39,200 bases of DNA from Verrucomicrobiota bacterium. Its GTDB lineage: Bacteria; Verrucomicrobiota; Verrucomicrobiia; Limisphaerales; SIBE01. Under the pieces are notes generated by a model. The model searched no databases, was not told where the DNA came from, and saw nothing but the letters and a program-made list of their open reading frames with translations. A program made the position numbers and the translations under genes. This document shows positions 16,833-24,809 of this stretch, one piece after another; position 1 is the stretch's first letter, and every line of letters starts with the position of its first letter. Location: positions 1 to 39,200 of the forward strand of contig JAQBVM010000022.1 in the NCBI GenBank assembly GCA_027623095.1, written 5' to 3'.

Positions 16833-18311
16833 TTATGGCGAAGGAATTGCAGGAGCGCCCTGGGCAAACGGCAAAAGGAACGAGAAGAGCATGCAGACAA
16901 GCAGACCGACCAGACTGTTGACGGAGACAACCACCGTCCAGCTCTTGAGCGTTTCTTTCTCGGTCAAACCGCTCAATCGGCCGACAACCCAGAATCCGCT
17001 GTCGTTCATCCACGAGAGCATCATTGCGCCAAAACCGATTGCCATAAATACATAGACCGGGTGGTACGGCAGAGTTCCTGATTCCATGATCGGATACATC
17101 ATCGAGGCGGTGGTTAGCATGGCGACTGTGGCGGAACCTTGCGCAATACGGATGACGGCCGCCACGAGCCAAGATAATAGGATGAGGTTTATTTCGTGCC
17201 CGGCTACAGCCGCTTGAATTGCTCCGCCGACACCGGCGTTCCTGAGCATCATTCCGAACGCGCCGCCCGCGCTGGTGATCAAAATAATGACACCGGCGGT
17301 CTCGAAAAATGGCCCGGTCAGTTCCGCGACTTTTCGGAACGTCAACCCCTTTTGCCGCATTAACAGAGCCATTGCAAAAGCTGTCCCGATAAAGAGGGCA
17401 GTATTGCGGTTCCCGATGAACTCCACAAACCGGTATAGGCCGGGATGATCCGTCTTCATTCCGCTGATCGCGGCAAAGGCCGACGCCAGCGAGATCAGCA
17501 GAATCGGCAGAATCACGGGAGTTATCGCCCAACCGAGGGATGGCAATTCGCTCTCAGGCTTCGCGACGACCGCCTCCAGCTCAGCAAGTGAAACACCAGG
17601 GATTTCGCGCATCGGCACATCCATTCGCTTGTTGATCCATTTGATCACCATCCATGAGCACATCGTGGGAATAATTCCCGCGGCGATGCCAACAAGAATC
17701 GTAAGTCCCAAATCAATCTTCAGGCTCTCTGCCATTGCAAGCGGCCCAGGATGCGGCGCAATCAACGAATGCGTCACGGTGGCGCCGCAGCAGATCGCCA
17801 TGACGTAGAGCAAATAATCCTTGCCCATTCGAATGCGCATCGCGCGCGCGAGCGGCAAGAGCAGCATGAAGAACGTGTCAAAGAAGATTGGGATCGACAA
17901 AAAATAACTGCTGAGCACGATTGCGAACCCAGCCCGTTTCTCGCCAAACATCGCGATAAAGCGCCGAACCACCTTATCCGCCGCGCCGCTCTCCATCAAA
18001 CACATGCCGATAACCGATGCCAAGCCAATCACCACCGCGATCTTTCCCGCGGTCGAGCCCAAACCGTCCATGGTCAGTTCGACCGCCTGTATCCAATGGC
18101 TATTGCCCGCCGCCGGATCGCCCGGAACAGATCCGATCTCCCCAGGCAAATTCTCGGCCAGCAATCCCGCGAAGATCGCCGCGATTACGAGCGCGATAAA
18201 TGCGTGCAAGCGCAGAACAGTGATCATGACGATGATGGCGACAATACAGATCGCGAGAATCGCAAACGGCCAAAGATTCAACGAAGCCGAGGCTTGGGCG
18301 AAGAAAGGCAT
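16833..18311 (-). CDS. GntP family permease (gluconate/sugar-acid:H+ symporter)
   Basis: The 492-residue membrane protein has about 12-14 hydrophobic segments, beginning FAILAICIVAIIVMITVLRL at about 17-36. The family signature is plain: GLASVIGMCLMESGAADKVV near residue 94, SIPIFFDTFFMLLLPLARAM near 133 and LIAPHPGPLAMAESLKIDLG near 177, and the C-terminal MLSWMNDSGFWVV near 422. GntP transporters import gluconate, idonate, glycerate and related sugar acids. The substrate cannot be assigned. No catabolic kinase or dehydratase gene is adjacent, which is unusual. The gene is bracketed by inverted copies of the family A repeat (16480 and 18495), so it may have been carried here as a unit. Confidence 0.9.
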   Translation of the reverse strand: MPFFAQASASLNLWPFAILAICIVAIIVMITVLRLHAFIALVIAAIFAGLLAENLPGEIGSVPGDPAAGNSHWIQAVELTMDGLGSTAGKIAVVIGLASVIGMCLMESGAADKVVRRFIAMFGEKRAGFAIVLSSYFLSIPIFFDTFFMLLLPLARAMRIRMGKDYLLYVMAICCGATVTHSLIAPHPGPLAMAESLKIDLGLTILVGIAAGIIPTMCSWMVIKWINKRMDVPMREIPGVSLAELEAVVAKPESELPSLGWAITPVILPILLISLASAFAAISGMKTDHPGLYRFVEFIGNRNTALFIGTAFAMALLMRQKGLTFRKVAELTGPFFETAGVIILITSAGGAFGMMLRNAGVGGAIQAAVAGHEINLILLSWLVAAVIRIAQGSATVAMLTTASMMYPIMESGTLPYHPVYVFMAIGFGAMMLSWMNDSGFWVVGRLSGLTEKETLKSWTVVVSVNSLVGLLVCMLFSFLLPFAQGAPAIPSP

Positions 18312-18410
18312 AACAGTTAGATAGTGAACTCAGTTTCCGGAAATCGCGCCAAGTCCTACAGGAAAACGGAACCAAAAGTCAAGGTTGCGAGGTTCTCCCG
18401 GTTCGCCACA

Positions 18411-18495
18411 GGGCTCCACGGAGTGTCGCCCCACCAAGAAAAGCAAGAGTCGGTGCCTCCTAAACGACGGAACTGCGGAGGGTAGGCTTGTCCTC
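18411..18495. repeat. family A repeat, half copy in reverse orientation
   Basis: On the minus strand this stretch reads GAGGACAAGCCTACCCTCCG at its outer end (18495 inward) and GGTGGGGCGACACTCCGTGG toward 18411. It matches 16480-16565 along its whole length with scattered substitutions. Only the left half of the element is present; the second arm and the core are missing. It lies upstream of gntP and points toward it, mirroring the copy beyond the gene's 3' end. Confidence 0.55.
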
Positions 18496-18570
18496 ATTCG
18501 GAGGCGCCCGTTCGCCTCGAAAGCCGTGATCTGGACTGCCTGTGAAAAGGTGCGCCGATAATCCCGCAGG

Positions 18571-18945
18571 TCACTCTTCGCGGCTCTTCGAAGTCGGCGC
18601 GGCGGCGTCCTGCGCGCGTTCGACGTGCCGGTTGATTCTGAACGCCTTTAGCTCCGCATAAATGGACTGGGCAAGACCGGATTTCTTGAATCCTATCACC
18701 TTTGTTCCGGTGACTTCGAAAAACCTCTCCAAATCGCTGGACGTGTAACACTTCACAATCGGGTAGGGGGCAAACTCCGAGAGAATCTCAGATTGGCTTG
18801 ATGCGGAAAGATCTTCTGTGATGAGAATGAAATGCAGTCTGCTCCGGCTGCGCTGCAGCGTCTCACGTCCCACAATCAGGCATCGCGAACGCAGCACGAA
18901 CGGAAAAAGGCGCTCGACGAACTCACTGTCGCCTTCAGTTTTCAT
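18571..18945 (-). CDS. small L7Ae/L30e-like RNA-binding protein (tentative)
   Basis: The 124-residue protein resembles the L7Ae/L30e/YlxQ kink-turn-binding family: an N-terminal helix with RCLIVGRETLQRS, a central beta strand LHFILITEDLSASSQSEI at about 37-54 (the family shows [LV]-[VI]-[IL]-A-x-D-x-S here), PIVKCYTSSDLERFFEV at about 62-78 and GTKVIGFKKSGLAQSIYAEL at about 79-98, matching the late G-x-x-x-x-x-x-x-[DK]-x-G-[FL]-A-x-x-[IL] signature. In bacteria such proteins bind structured RNA. The charged tail (ERAQDAAAPTSKSREE) is disordered-looking. It is co-oriented with the two thymidylate-kinase-like genes, but a repeat element separates them. The family call is from pattern only and could be wrong. 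Confidence 0.5.
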   Translation of the reverse strand: MKTEGDSEFVERLFPFVLRSRCLIVGRETLQRSRSRLHFILITEDLSASSQSEILSEFAPYPIVKCYTSSDLERFFEVTGTKVIGFKKSGLAQSIYAELKAFRINRHVERAQDAAAPTSKSREE

Positions 18946-18973
18946 CGCCCCAAAGCTTTCCGAACACTACACT

Positions 18974-19130
18974 AACACTACAACGACACCTCGATATTGG
19001 CGCGCGGCCTTCCGGGCCACAGCACGTTTCTTTAGGCGACACGCTCGATTTGGTCTGCGGTTTTTCCATGTTTTTGTGTGCTGCGGCCTGGAAGGCCGCG
19101 CGCCGGTTTTATAAGCGTCGCTGTAGTGCT
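18974..19130. repeat. 157-bp inverted-repeat element upstream of the L7Ae-like gene
   Basis: Outer arms 18974-18987 and 19117-19130 (AACACTACAACGAC against GTCGCTGTAGTGCT, 12 of 14 pairing) and inner arms 18999-19025 and 19078-19104 (GGCGCGCGGCCTTCCGGGCC against its near-complement, two mismatches) form one long hairpin interrupted by an internal bulge. No open frame of note. Its 5' location relative to the L7Ae-like gene means it would lie in that gene's leader if transcribed from further upstream. Confidence 0.6.
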
Positions 19131-19265
19131 AGTTCCACTGAATTGCGCGCACACCTGCCGTTCGTTCACTGCAATTCGTTCAAATCAGGAACTTCAAAAG
19201 AATCTGAAAGCAGATTAGCTAGCTTGTCCAAAATGTGGGAATCCCATTCCCGATGAAGCGCCGAT

Positions 19266-20027
19266 CTACTCGCGAAGTACCGATTCAATCTCGCTTCGAA
19301 GTTCGTCATTAATTTCATCAATCGAACGGTGCGCGTCCACAATGGTGAACCCGTAAGTCGCCTGGATCCGTTTAAACTGCTTTTCGACGAGGGCTTGGTA
19401 TTTGAGAAAACTGTCGAAAAGATCCCGCGACAAGCCGAGATCCATGCCGCTTTCCCAATAGTCCAACGAATAATTCTTGGCAAAATTTCGTTGGATCAGT
19501 TCCTCGGGGGAGACGTTTAGATAGAAAACGGCGTCAGGGATAAGCGCGATGCCGTAAAGATTCTTAAGCCATTCCTCATCCATGCCGCGGACCATGTCAC
19601 GCACCATGAGCGTGTAGATGTACCGGTCGGCGAGCACCATCACGCCTGCGCGCAAAGCGGGAAGAATAATATTCTCCATTTGATCCGCGAAATCGGTGGC
19701 ATAAAAGAGGCTCAGCGTGATCCGGCTCAAAATGTTGCCCTGTTGCGCTTGATTCAATTCTTCGCTGACAAGTGTCGAGCGCTTGAGCCCAACCTGGACG
19801 GTTGCATGCCCGCTCGATTCGAGCCATTGGACCAAATTGGCGATCTGGCTGGAACGGCCGGATCCATCCGCTCCCTCCACCACAATGAGCTTTCCGGTGA
19901 GCCGCTCAAACTCCACGCCGGGTATTCCTTGACCGTAAAAGCGCTTGGGCGAGGGCTTTGGCACAACAATAGGCTGTTGCGTCATTTCCGGCACGGCGCT
20001 TTTTTTGATTCGGCGTTTCGCGGACAT
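19266..20027 (-). CDS. thymidylate-kinase-like protein with altered P-loop
   Basis: The 253-residue product has a 45-residue basic N-terminal extension (MSAKRRIKKSAVPEM...). The TMK core starts at LIVVEGADGSGRSSQIANLV. The Walker A motif has Arg where kinases of this fold have Lys (GADGSGRSS, codon CGT). Downstream landmarks of thymidylate kinase are present: LFYATDFADQMENIILPAL, the DR motif VMVLADRYIYTLMVRDM and IPDAVFYLNVSPEELIQR. It follows its paralogue after 14 bases, so the pair is one operon. Loss of the invariant Lys suggests weak or absent kinase activity. It could act as a regulatory or heterodimer partner, or use a different nucleotide. That is inference only. Confidence 0.75.
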   Translation of the reverse strand: MSAKRRIKKSAVPEMTQQPIVVPKPSPKRFYGQGIPGVEFERLTGKLIVVEGADGSGRSSQIANLVQWLESSGHATVQVGLKRSTLVSEELNQAQQGNILSRITLSLFYATDFADQMENIILPALRAGVMVLADRYIYTLMVRDMVRGMDEEWLKNLYGIALIPDAVFYLNVSPEELIQRNFAKNYSLDYWESGMDLGLSRDLFDSFLKYQALVEKQFKRIQATYGFTIVDAHRSIDEINDELRSEIESVLRE

Positions 20028-20041
20028 CTGGATCTAAACGT

Positions 20042-20725
20042 CTATCGCGTTTGCAAAGCCTTTCGCTTCGGTTTGATTCTCGCCCCCACGAGCTGGCGAA
20101 CAACCGATTGCTGCACTTCGACCGGTTGGTTTGCGTCGATCACCAGAAAATTAAACTCCGTGCTCATCGCGAGGTACTGTTCGAGCAGGCGGCCCTGGAA
20201 AATCCGAAAGCTTTCGTATGGGTCATTCGAAAACTTCATGTCCATTCCGGCTTCGAAATACTTCAGCTCCGGGCGGCCGTTTAAGATCCGCTTGAGGGAA
20301 ACCTCGAGATTCGCCTTAAAGAAAAAAACCATGTCCGGCACCGCGGCGAACCCGTACAATCCGCGCACCCAACCGCTTGGGCACCCGCGAACCGTATCAC
20401 GGGCGAACGCGGTGAAGATATAACGGTCGCACAATACGGTGTAACCCGCCCGGAGCAACGGCACTAACTGGCGCTCATAGCGGTCGGCGAAATCGGTCGC
20501 GTGGATCAGGCTGAAGGTGGTTGGCGTGAGGAGTTCGCGTTTTTTGCCTTTGCTTGTCGCACTCTTCACCAACTCCGAGGAATTCCATTCGCTGAAGAAG
20601 ACCTTCGCCTGCTGCAACTCGAGCCACCGTTTTAGCAAATGAATCTGAGTCGATTTTCCCGACCCATCGATCCCTTCCACGGCGATCAATCTTCCTGGAA
20701 ACCCCAGTTCGGCGAACGTTTTCAT
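20042..20725 (-). CDS. tmk: thymidylate kinase (dTMP kinase) family protein
   Basis: The product has 227 residues from the ATG at 20725, with AGGAA about eight bases upstream; a GTG codon just before it is the alternative start. The P-loop LIAVEGIDGSGKSTQIHLLK is intact. LIHATDFADRYERQLVPLLR, the DR motif TVLCDRYIFTAFARDTVRG and VPDMVFFFKANLEVSLKR follow as in thymidylate kinases, which phosphorylate dTMP to dTDP with ATP. It shares with its neighbour an unusual motif, YFEAGMDMKFSNDPYESF (the neighbour has YWESGMDLGLSRDLFDSF), after the lid region. This suggests a distinct TMK-like subfamily, so the substrate may not be dTMP. It lies downstream of phoBR on the same strand. Confidence 0.75.
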   Translation of the reverse strand: MKTFAELGFPGRLIAVEGIDGSGKSTQIHLLKRWLELQQAKVFFSEWNSSELVKSATSKGKKRELLTPTTFSLIHATDFADRYERQLVPLLRAGYTVLCDRYIFTAFARDTVRGCPSGWVRGLYGFAAVPDMVFFFKANLEVSLKRILNGRPELKYFEAGMDMKFSNDPYESFRIFQGRLLEQYLAMSTEFNFLVIDANQPVEVQQSVVRQLVGARIKPKRKALQTR

Positions 20726-20798
20726 CACACTTGTTCCTGGAAACTACGATGTATCACGTGGAAGACAACTGTTTTTGGGACCGAATCCGCAGGAAGGG

Positions 20799-22016
20799 CT
20801 AAGCGGGCGGCAATGTGAAAAAGAACACGCTGCCACTGCCTGCTTCGGTCCTCACCCAAACTTCGCCCGAGTGCGCCTGGACGATATGCTTTACAATCGA
20901 AAGACCGAGGCCGGTGCCACCCTGCTCGCGAGAGCGCGCTCTGTCTAAGCGAAAGAATCGTTCGAAAACCCGATCCACCGCCCCCTGCGGAATGCCAGGT
21001 CCGTCGTCCTCAATCCGAATTTCGATCATGCCTCTCTCGTCGAGCCGGGTCTGGACCTTCGCGAATCCACCGGGGCGGCCATACTTGATCGCGTTATCCA
21101 GGAGATTGAACAGAACCTGCTGAATTCGATCCGGGTCGGCTCTTGCGAGGAGATCGGACTGAGCCTCGTTTTGCAGGCGAATCGACTTTAAGTCAGCCTT
21201 TGCGCGCAGATCATCACATACCTGATTCACTAAAGAATGGATCTCAACTTGCCGCGGATTGATCGCAGCCTGACCCGATTCCAGTTCGGAGATCGTGAGC
21301 AGATCATCAATCAGGCAAGCAAGCCGGTCGGAATGCTTCATGATGACCTGGAGAAAGCGGGAAGCGGCGGCAGGATCGTCTTTCGCGCCATCGATCAGCG
21401 TTTCCACGGATCCTTTGATCAGAGAGAGCGGAGTTCGCAGTTCGTGACTCACATTCGCCACAAACTCGCGTCTTGTGTTCTCAAGCCGCTTAATGCGTGT
21501 CAAATCATGGAATACCAGAATGACTCCGCGGCCGTCGCCTCCGCTGTCGCGAACCGCCGCCGCGTTCACCTGCAGGGAGCGGTGTTGTGGACCTTGCAAT
21601 TCGAAATCAAACGCCACGACTTGGTGTTCGGCGAGAGCCCGTTCGGCCAATGAAGCCACCTCGTGAAGCCGAAACGCCTCGATAATTGTTTGCCCCAGTG
21701 GTTTCGCGGAGACATTCATCATGGTTTTCAACGCGTCGTTAACTAACTGAATTCGGCCCCGGCTGTCCGCCACTAACACCCCCTCCACCATGCTGTTAAA
21801 CAGCGCCTGACGCTGGGCATCAAAGCTAGCGGTGGCGTTAGACTCGCTTGAACGCAGATTTTCGATCTCCTCCACCTGGAGCTCGATCAACCGCTTTGCT
21901 TCAAGGAAGCGCTTTCGCCACCAAAGGTGCGTCAGGAGAGCCGCAGCCAGTAACGCGATCGAGAGGTAGGCCCACATGCGATTTTCCAAGTCGTGTCTCC
22001 AGCGGCTGCCCGTCAT
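20799..22016 (-). CDS. phoR: PhoR-like sensor histidine kinase
   Basis: The 405-residue product has one or two N-terminal hydrophobic helices (MWAYLSIALLAAALLTHLWW, about 14-33) with no sizeable periplasmic domain, then a short coiled coil, a PAS domain (ALFNSMVEGVLVADSRGRIQ, about 71-180), HisKA with the phosphoacceptor His191 (FVANVSHELRTPLSLIKGSV), and HATPase_c with N box (LLDNAIKYG), G1 (IEDDGPGIP), F box and G2 (GTGLGLSIVKHIV). This order and the absence of a sensor domain match PhoR, which senses phosphate through PhoU and the Pst transporter. It overlaps the end of phoB by four bases (ATGA). The neighbouring pst-phoU genes support the assignment. Confidence 0.88.
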   Translation of the reverse strand: MTGSRWRHDLENRMWAYLSIALLAAALLTHLWWRKRFLEAKRLIELQVEEIENLRSSESNATASFDAQRQALFNSMVEGVLVADSRGRIQLVNDALKTMMNVSAKPLGQTIIEAFRLHEVASLAERALAEHQVVAFDFELQGPQHRSLQVNAAAVRDSGGDGRGVILVFHDLTRIKRLENTRREFVANVSHELRTPLSLIKGSVETLIDGAKDDPAAASRFLQVIMKHSDRLACLIDDLLTISELESGQAAINPRQVEIHSLVNQVCDDLRAKADLKSIRLQNEAQSDLLARADPDRIQQVLFNLLDNAIKYGRPGGFAKVQTRLDERGMIEIRIEDDGPGIPQGAVDRVFERFFRLDRARSREQGGTGLGLSIVKHIVQAHSGEVWVRTEAGSGSVFFFTLPPA

Positions 22017-22696
22017 CGGTCGGCAAATCGATAACCCACGCCACGCACCGTTTCCAGACTCTTTGCCTCCGTGCCCAGTTTATCCCGTAATCGCCGCATG
22101 TGAGTATCCACCGTCCGAGTGTCGATGATATTGTCGTACTGCCAAACATCCTGAAGCAATTTCTCCCGTGACTGAACCCGGCCCCGCCGTTGAACCAGGA
22201 GTGTGAGAAGCTTGAATTCGGTTGCGGTCAGATCGATTGCGGTTCCTTTAACCGAAACGACATGCTTTGGAATGTCCAAAAGCAGTTTGCCAACCCGAAT
22301 CTGCTCCGTGCTCTTGTTCGAAGCCTCTCTGCGGCGAAGGAGCCCCTTCACTCGAAGCACAAGCTCGCGCGGGCTAAAGGGTTTCGTCACATAGTCGTCC
22401 GCGCCCAATTCCAGTCCCAGCACGCGGTCTATTTCGGCTGCTTTCGCCGTCAGCATGATGATCGGAATTCCGGACGTCGCCGGATCGCGCCGCAGGAGTT
22501 TGCAGACCTCCAATCCGTCCATTTCGGGAAGCATCAAATCCAAGAGAATGAGATTGGGACTTCCCGAGCGCGCTTTCTTCAGCGCTTCACTGCCATCCGC
22601 GGCTGTGGCAATCTCGAAACCCGCCTCTCGAAGGTTAAATTCGAGCAAATCCACCACGTCCGGTTCGTCGTCCACGATCAGGATTTTTGATTTCAT
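22013..22696 (-). CDS. phoB: PhoB-like response regulator
   Basis: The 227-residue OmpR-family regulator has a receiver domain with the acidic pair DD (9-10), phosphoacceptor Asp53 in LLDLMLPEMDG, the Thr of IIMLTAKA at 83 and Lys105 in VTKPFSPRELVLRV. The C-terminal winged helix follows (IDLTATEFKLLTLLVQRRGRV and TRTVDTHMRRLRDKLG). When phosphorylated by PhoR it should bind direct-repeat Pho boxes near phosphate genes. Candidate boxes were found upstream of pstS and the porin gene. The pair phoB-phoR is translationally coupled. A 525-base repeat-filled gap separates it from phoU, so it may have its own promoter. Confidence 0.9.
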   Translation of the reverse strand: MKSKILIVDDEPDVVDLLEFNLREAGFEIATAADGSEALKKARSGSPNLILLDLMLPEMDGLEVCKLLRRDPATSGIPIIMLTAKAAEIDRVLGLELGADDYVTKPFSPRELVLRVKGLLRRREASNKSTEQIRVGKLLLDIPKHVVSVKGTAIDLTATEFKLLTLLVQRRGRVQSREKLLQDVWQYDNIIDTRTVDTHMRRLRDKLGTEAKSLETVRGVGYRFADR

Positions 22697-22943
22697 ATTT
22701 ATCGAGAACTGAACGAAGCGGCTGAAACGTTCATTGCTTCATCGTTGGAACGTATGCGTGTTGGACTCCGGGGCGCGAGGACATTGCGTGTCGAGAAAAA
22801 CGTTCGCTCCTGCCCATGAACCAATGATTTTGAGATTTCAAATTTCAAACTTCAAATTTGGAACGTGAGCGCTGAACGTTCGGGGTTCACGGGTCCAAAG
22901 CGGGTCTGGAAAAACGTGAAAGATCCCCATGAACTTCAACGAA
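22697..22943. other. intergenic region upstream of phoB
   Basis: Non-coding. An A/T-rich tract of repeated TTTCAAA and CTTCAAA words lies at about 22828-22862, followed by GAACGTGAGCGCTGAACGTTCGGGG, a distant relative of the TTCAAC repeats elsewhere in the window. The phoB promoter should be here. I did not find an 11-bp-spaced Pho box like those before pstS and the porin gene. Confidence 0.35.
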
Positions 22944-23113
22944 GGTGGGGCGACACTCTGTGGAGCCCTGACTTTTCCTCAGTGTGTTAGGCCAGCGGGC
23001 AATCGGCTCTTGGAAACGAAGGGCGTCCGGATTTCGCCGTGGTTCCATAGTACCTTCCATTTTATCGGAGCGCTTCACCGTTAGATCGGGGCTCCACAGA
23101 GTGTCGCCCCACC
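22944..23113. repeat. inverted-repeat element, family A copy 2
   Basis: Arms at 22944-22968 (GGTGGGGCGACACTCTGTGG...) and 23088-23113 (its complement, CCACAGAGTGTCGCCCCACC) enclose 170 bp, one base shorter than copy 1 at 16540-16710. Both arms of this copy carry CTCTGTGG where copy 1 has CTCCGTG(G), a compensatory change that keeps the pairing. Internal sequence is recognisably related to copy 1. It lies between phoU and phoB. Confidence 0.65.
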
Positions 23114-23221
23114 CCAAAAGGTTTAAGGCACGGACACGGGTCCGAACCTGTTGAGAACGACTCGTAAACCTCCACGCAGGGACGGCACTACGCGCGGTTT
23201 GCTGTTCTTGCCGGCTCGGGC

Positions 23222-23914
23222 TCATCCGGTTGGTCGAGAGGTGGAGGCCGAAGCGCCGGCTCCACCGCCAGAGTGCCGGATGTCTTGCGCCTCGCAAAGG
23301 TAAACCACTTCTTCGGCAACGTTCGTGGCGTGGTCCGCAACACGCTCCAGACTTTTCGAAACAACCATTAAATTCAAACAGCGGGAGATTGTTTCCGAAT
23401 CTTTGATCATGAAACTGATCAATGCATTGTGGAACTGCTTGTTGAGGCGATCAACCTCTTTGTCCAGTGGAATTATTGCGCGCGCCTTGGCCGAATCGCG
23501 CGCAACGAAAGCGTCGAGAGCATCCTTAAGCATGGAGATGGCAATGGCCGCCATGTGTGGAATATCCACGTAATCTTTGAGCGGCGGCTCTTTGCTTAGT
23601 TCGATTGAACGCCTTGATATGGTGGTGGCTTCGTCGCCAACCCGCTCCAGATCATGCGAAATCTTCATGGAGACCGCGATAAAACGAAGGTCGGTCGCCA
23701 GCGGGGCTTTTGCGAGCAGTTGAATCGCCTGCTCATCAACCTCGACCTCCAACCGGTCTATGGCGCTGTCTTCCTCTTGGACTTGGCGGGCCAGATCATC
23801 GTCCCGGTTTACCAGGGCTTGAATGGCGCGGGAGACGACGACTTCCGCATGGCTTGCCATCGTGAGAAGCGCTGTCTTGAGCGCCTCCAATTCCTGTTCG
23901 AAATGAAGGGCCAT
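23222..23914 (-). CDS. phoU: phosphate signalling complex protein PhoU
   Basis: The 230-residue all-helical protein carries two PhoU repeats. The first begins HFEQELEALKTALLTMASHAE, includes DRLEVEVDEQAIQLLA and the metal-binding D-L-R-F-x-x-x-x-x-K-I-x-x-D-L-E-R-[VI]-x-D run (residues about 76-95). The second has the parallel NLMVVSKSLERVADHATNVAEE stretch near 180-201. PhoU links PstSCAB to PhoR and represses the Pho response when phosphate is plentiful. It is the last gene of the pstSCAB-phoU operon, the usual order. The C-terminal tail (SGGGAGASASTSRPTG) is low-complexity. Confidence 0.93.
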   Translation of the reverse strand: MALHFEQELEALKTALLTMASHAEVVVSRAIQALVNRDDDLARQVQEEDSAIDRLEVEVDEQAIQLLAKAPLATDLRFIAVSMKISHDLERVGDEATTISRRSIELSKEPPLKDYVDIPHMAAIAISMLKDALDAFVARDSAKARAIIPLDKEVDRLNKQFHNALISFMIKDSETISRCLNLMVVSKSLERVADHATNVAEEVVYLCEAQDIRHSGGGAGASASTSRPTG

Positions 23915-23965
23915 ATCTTAATCTATAATGCCGTGTTTTGTCTGGCGATTGACTCGAAAAATGGC

Positions 23966-24799
23966 TCAGCCGAATCGTCCGGTCACGTAGTCTTCCGTCT
24001 GTTTCTTGGACGGGTTCGTGAACATCTTCCGCGTCGTATCATATTCGATGAGTTCGCCAAGGTAGAAAAACGCGGTGTAATCGGAAATACGGGCAGCCTG
24101 CTGCATATTGTGGGTCACGATGACAATTGTGAATTGCTTTCGCAAATCCAGAATCAGCTCCTCGATTCTCGCCGTCGCAATCGGATCGAGCGCGGACGCC
24201 GGTTCATCCATCAGGATGACCTCGGGTTCGATGGCAATCGCCCGCGCAATGCACACACGCTGTTGCTGACCTCCGGATAGGCCCATGGCGCTGCGATGCA
24301 ACCGATCTTTCACTTCGTCCCAGAGCGCGGCGGCGCGCAGACTCCGCTCGATGATCGCGTCGATCTCCGATTTCTTGCGAATCCCATGCAAGCGCAGTCC
24401 GTAGGCGATATTTTCGTAAATGGATTTCGGAAACGGATTGGATTTCTGAAACACCATTCCAACGCGCTTGCGAAGCTCGATCACATCGATATCTTTTCCG
24501 TAAATATCGTGTCCCGCAATCTTCACCGAACCTCTGATTCGAACGCCGTCGATCAAATCGTTCATGCGATTCAAACACCGCAGCAGCGTCGATTTCCCGC
24601 AACCGGACGGACCAATGAACGCGGTCACCACGTGGCCATGCATCTGAATGCCGATATTCTTGAGGGCGCGCGTCGTTCCGTAATGAAGGTCCAGATTCGA
24701 GACCTCGATTAGCGGACTGGCGGACGGCGCGTTTAAGGACGCCGGAGGAACTAAATCGGGCTTCGGAGCGGAGGTGCGGATGGGAATGTCTATGCGCAT
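23966..24799 (-). CDS. pstB: phosphate ABC transporter ATP-binding protein PstB
   Basis: The 277-residue product has Walker [10 protein letters not shown] at residues 63-71, Q-loop [20 protein letters not shown], signature [20 protein letters not shown] and Walker [14 protein letters not shown], then the switch histidine in [14 protein letters not shown]. The [18 protein letters not shown] run is specific for PstB. An extra proline-rich N-terminal stretch of about 30 residues precedes the ABC domain. It starts 10 bases after pstA. It powers high-affinity phosphate import at the inner membrane. Confidence 0.95.
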   Translation of the reverse strand: MRIDIPIRTSAPKPDLVPPASLNAPSASPLIEVSNLDLHYGTTRALKNIGIQMHGHVVTAFIGPSGCGKSTLLRCLNRMNDLIDGVRIRGSVKIAGHDIYGKDIDVIELRKRVGMVFQKSNPFPKSIYENIAYGLRLHGIRKKSEIDAIIERSLRAAALWDEVKDRLHRSAMGLSGGQQQRVCIARAIAIEPEVILMDEPASALDPIATARIEELILDLRKQFTIVIVTHNMQQAARISDYTAFFYLGELIEYDTTRKMFTNPSKKQTEDYVTGRFG

Positions 24800-24809
24800 G
24801 GCTCGGGAA

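Noticed and set aside
22697-22943. A Pho box upstream of phoB (autoregulation)
   Set aside because: I looked for TGTCAC/CGTAAC-like half-sites spaced by 11 bp and found none convincing.
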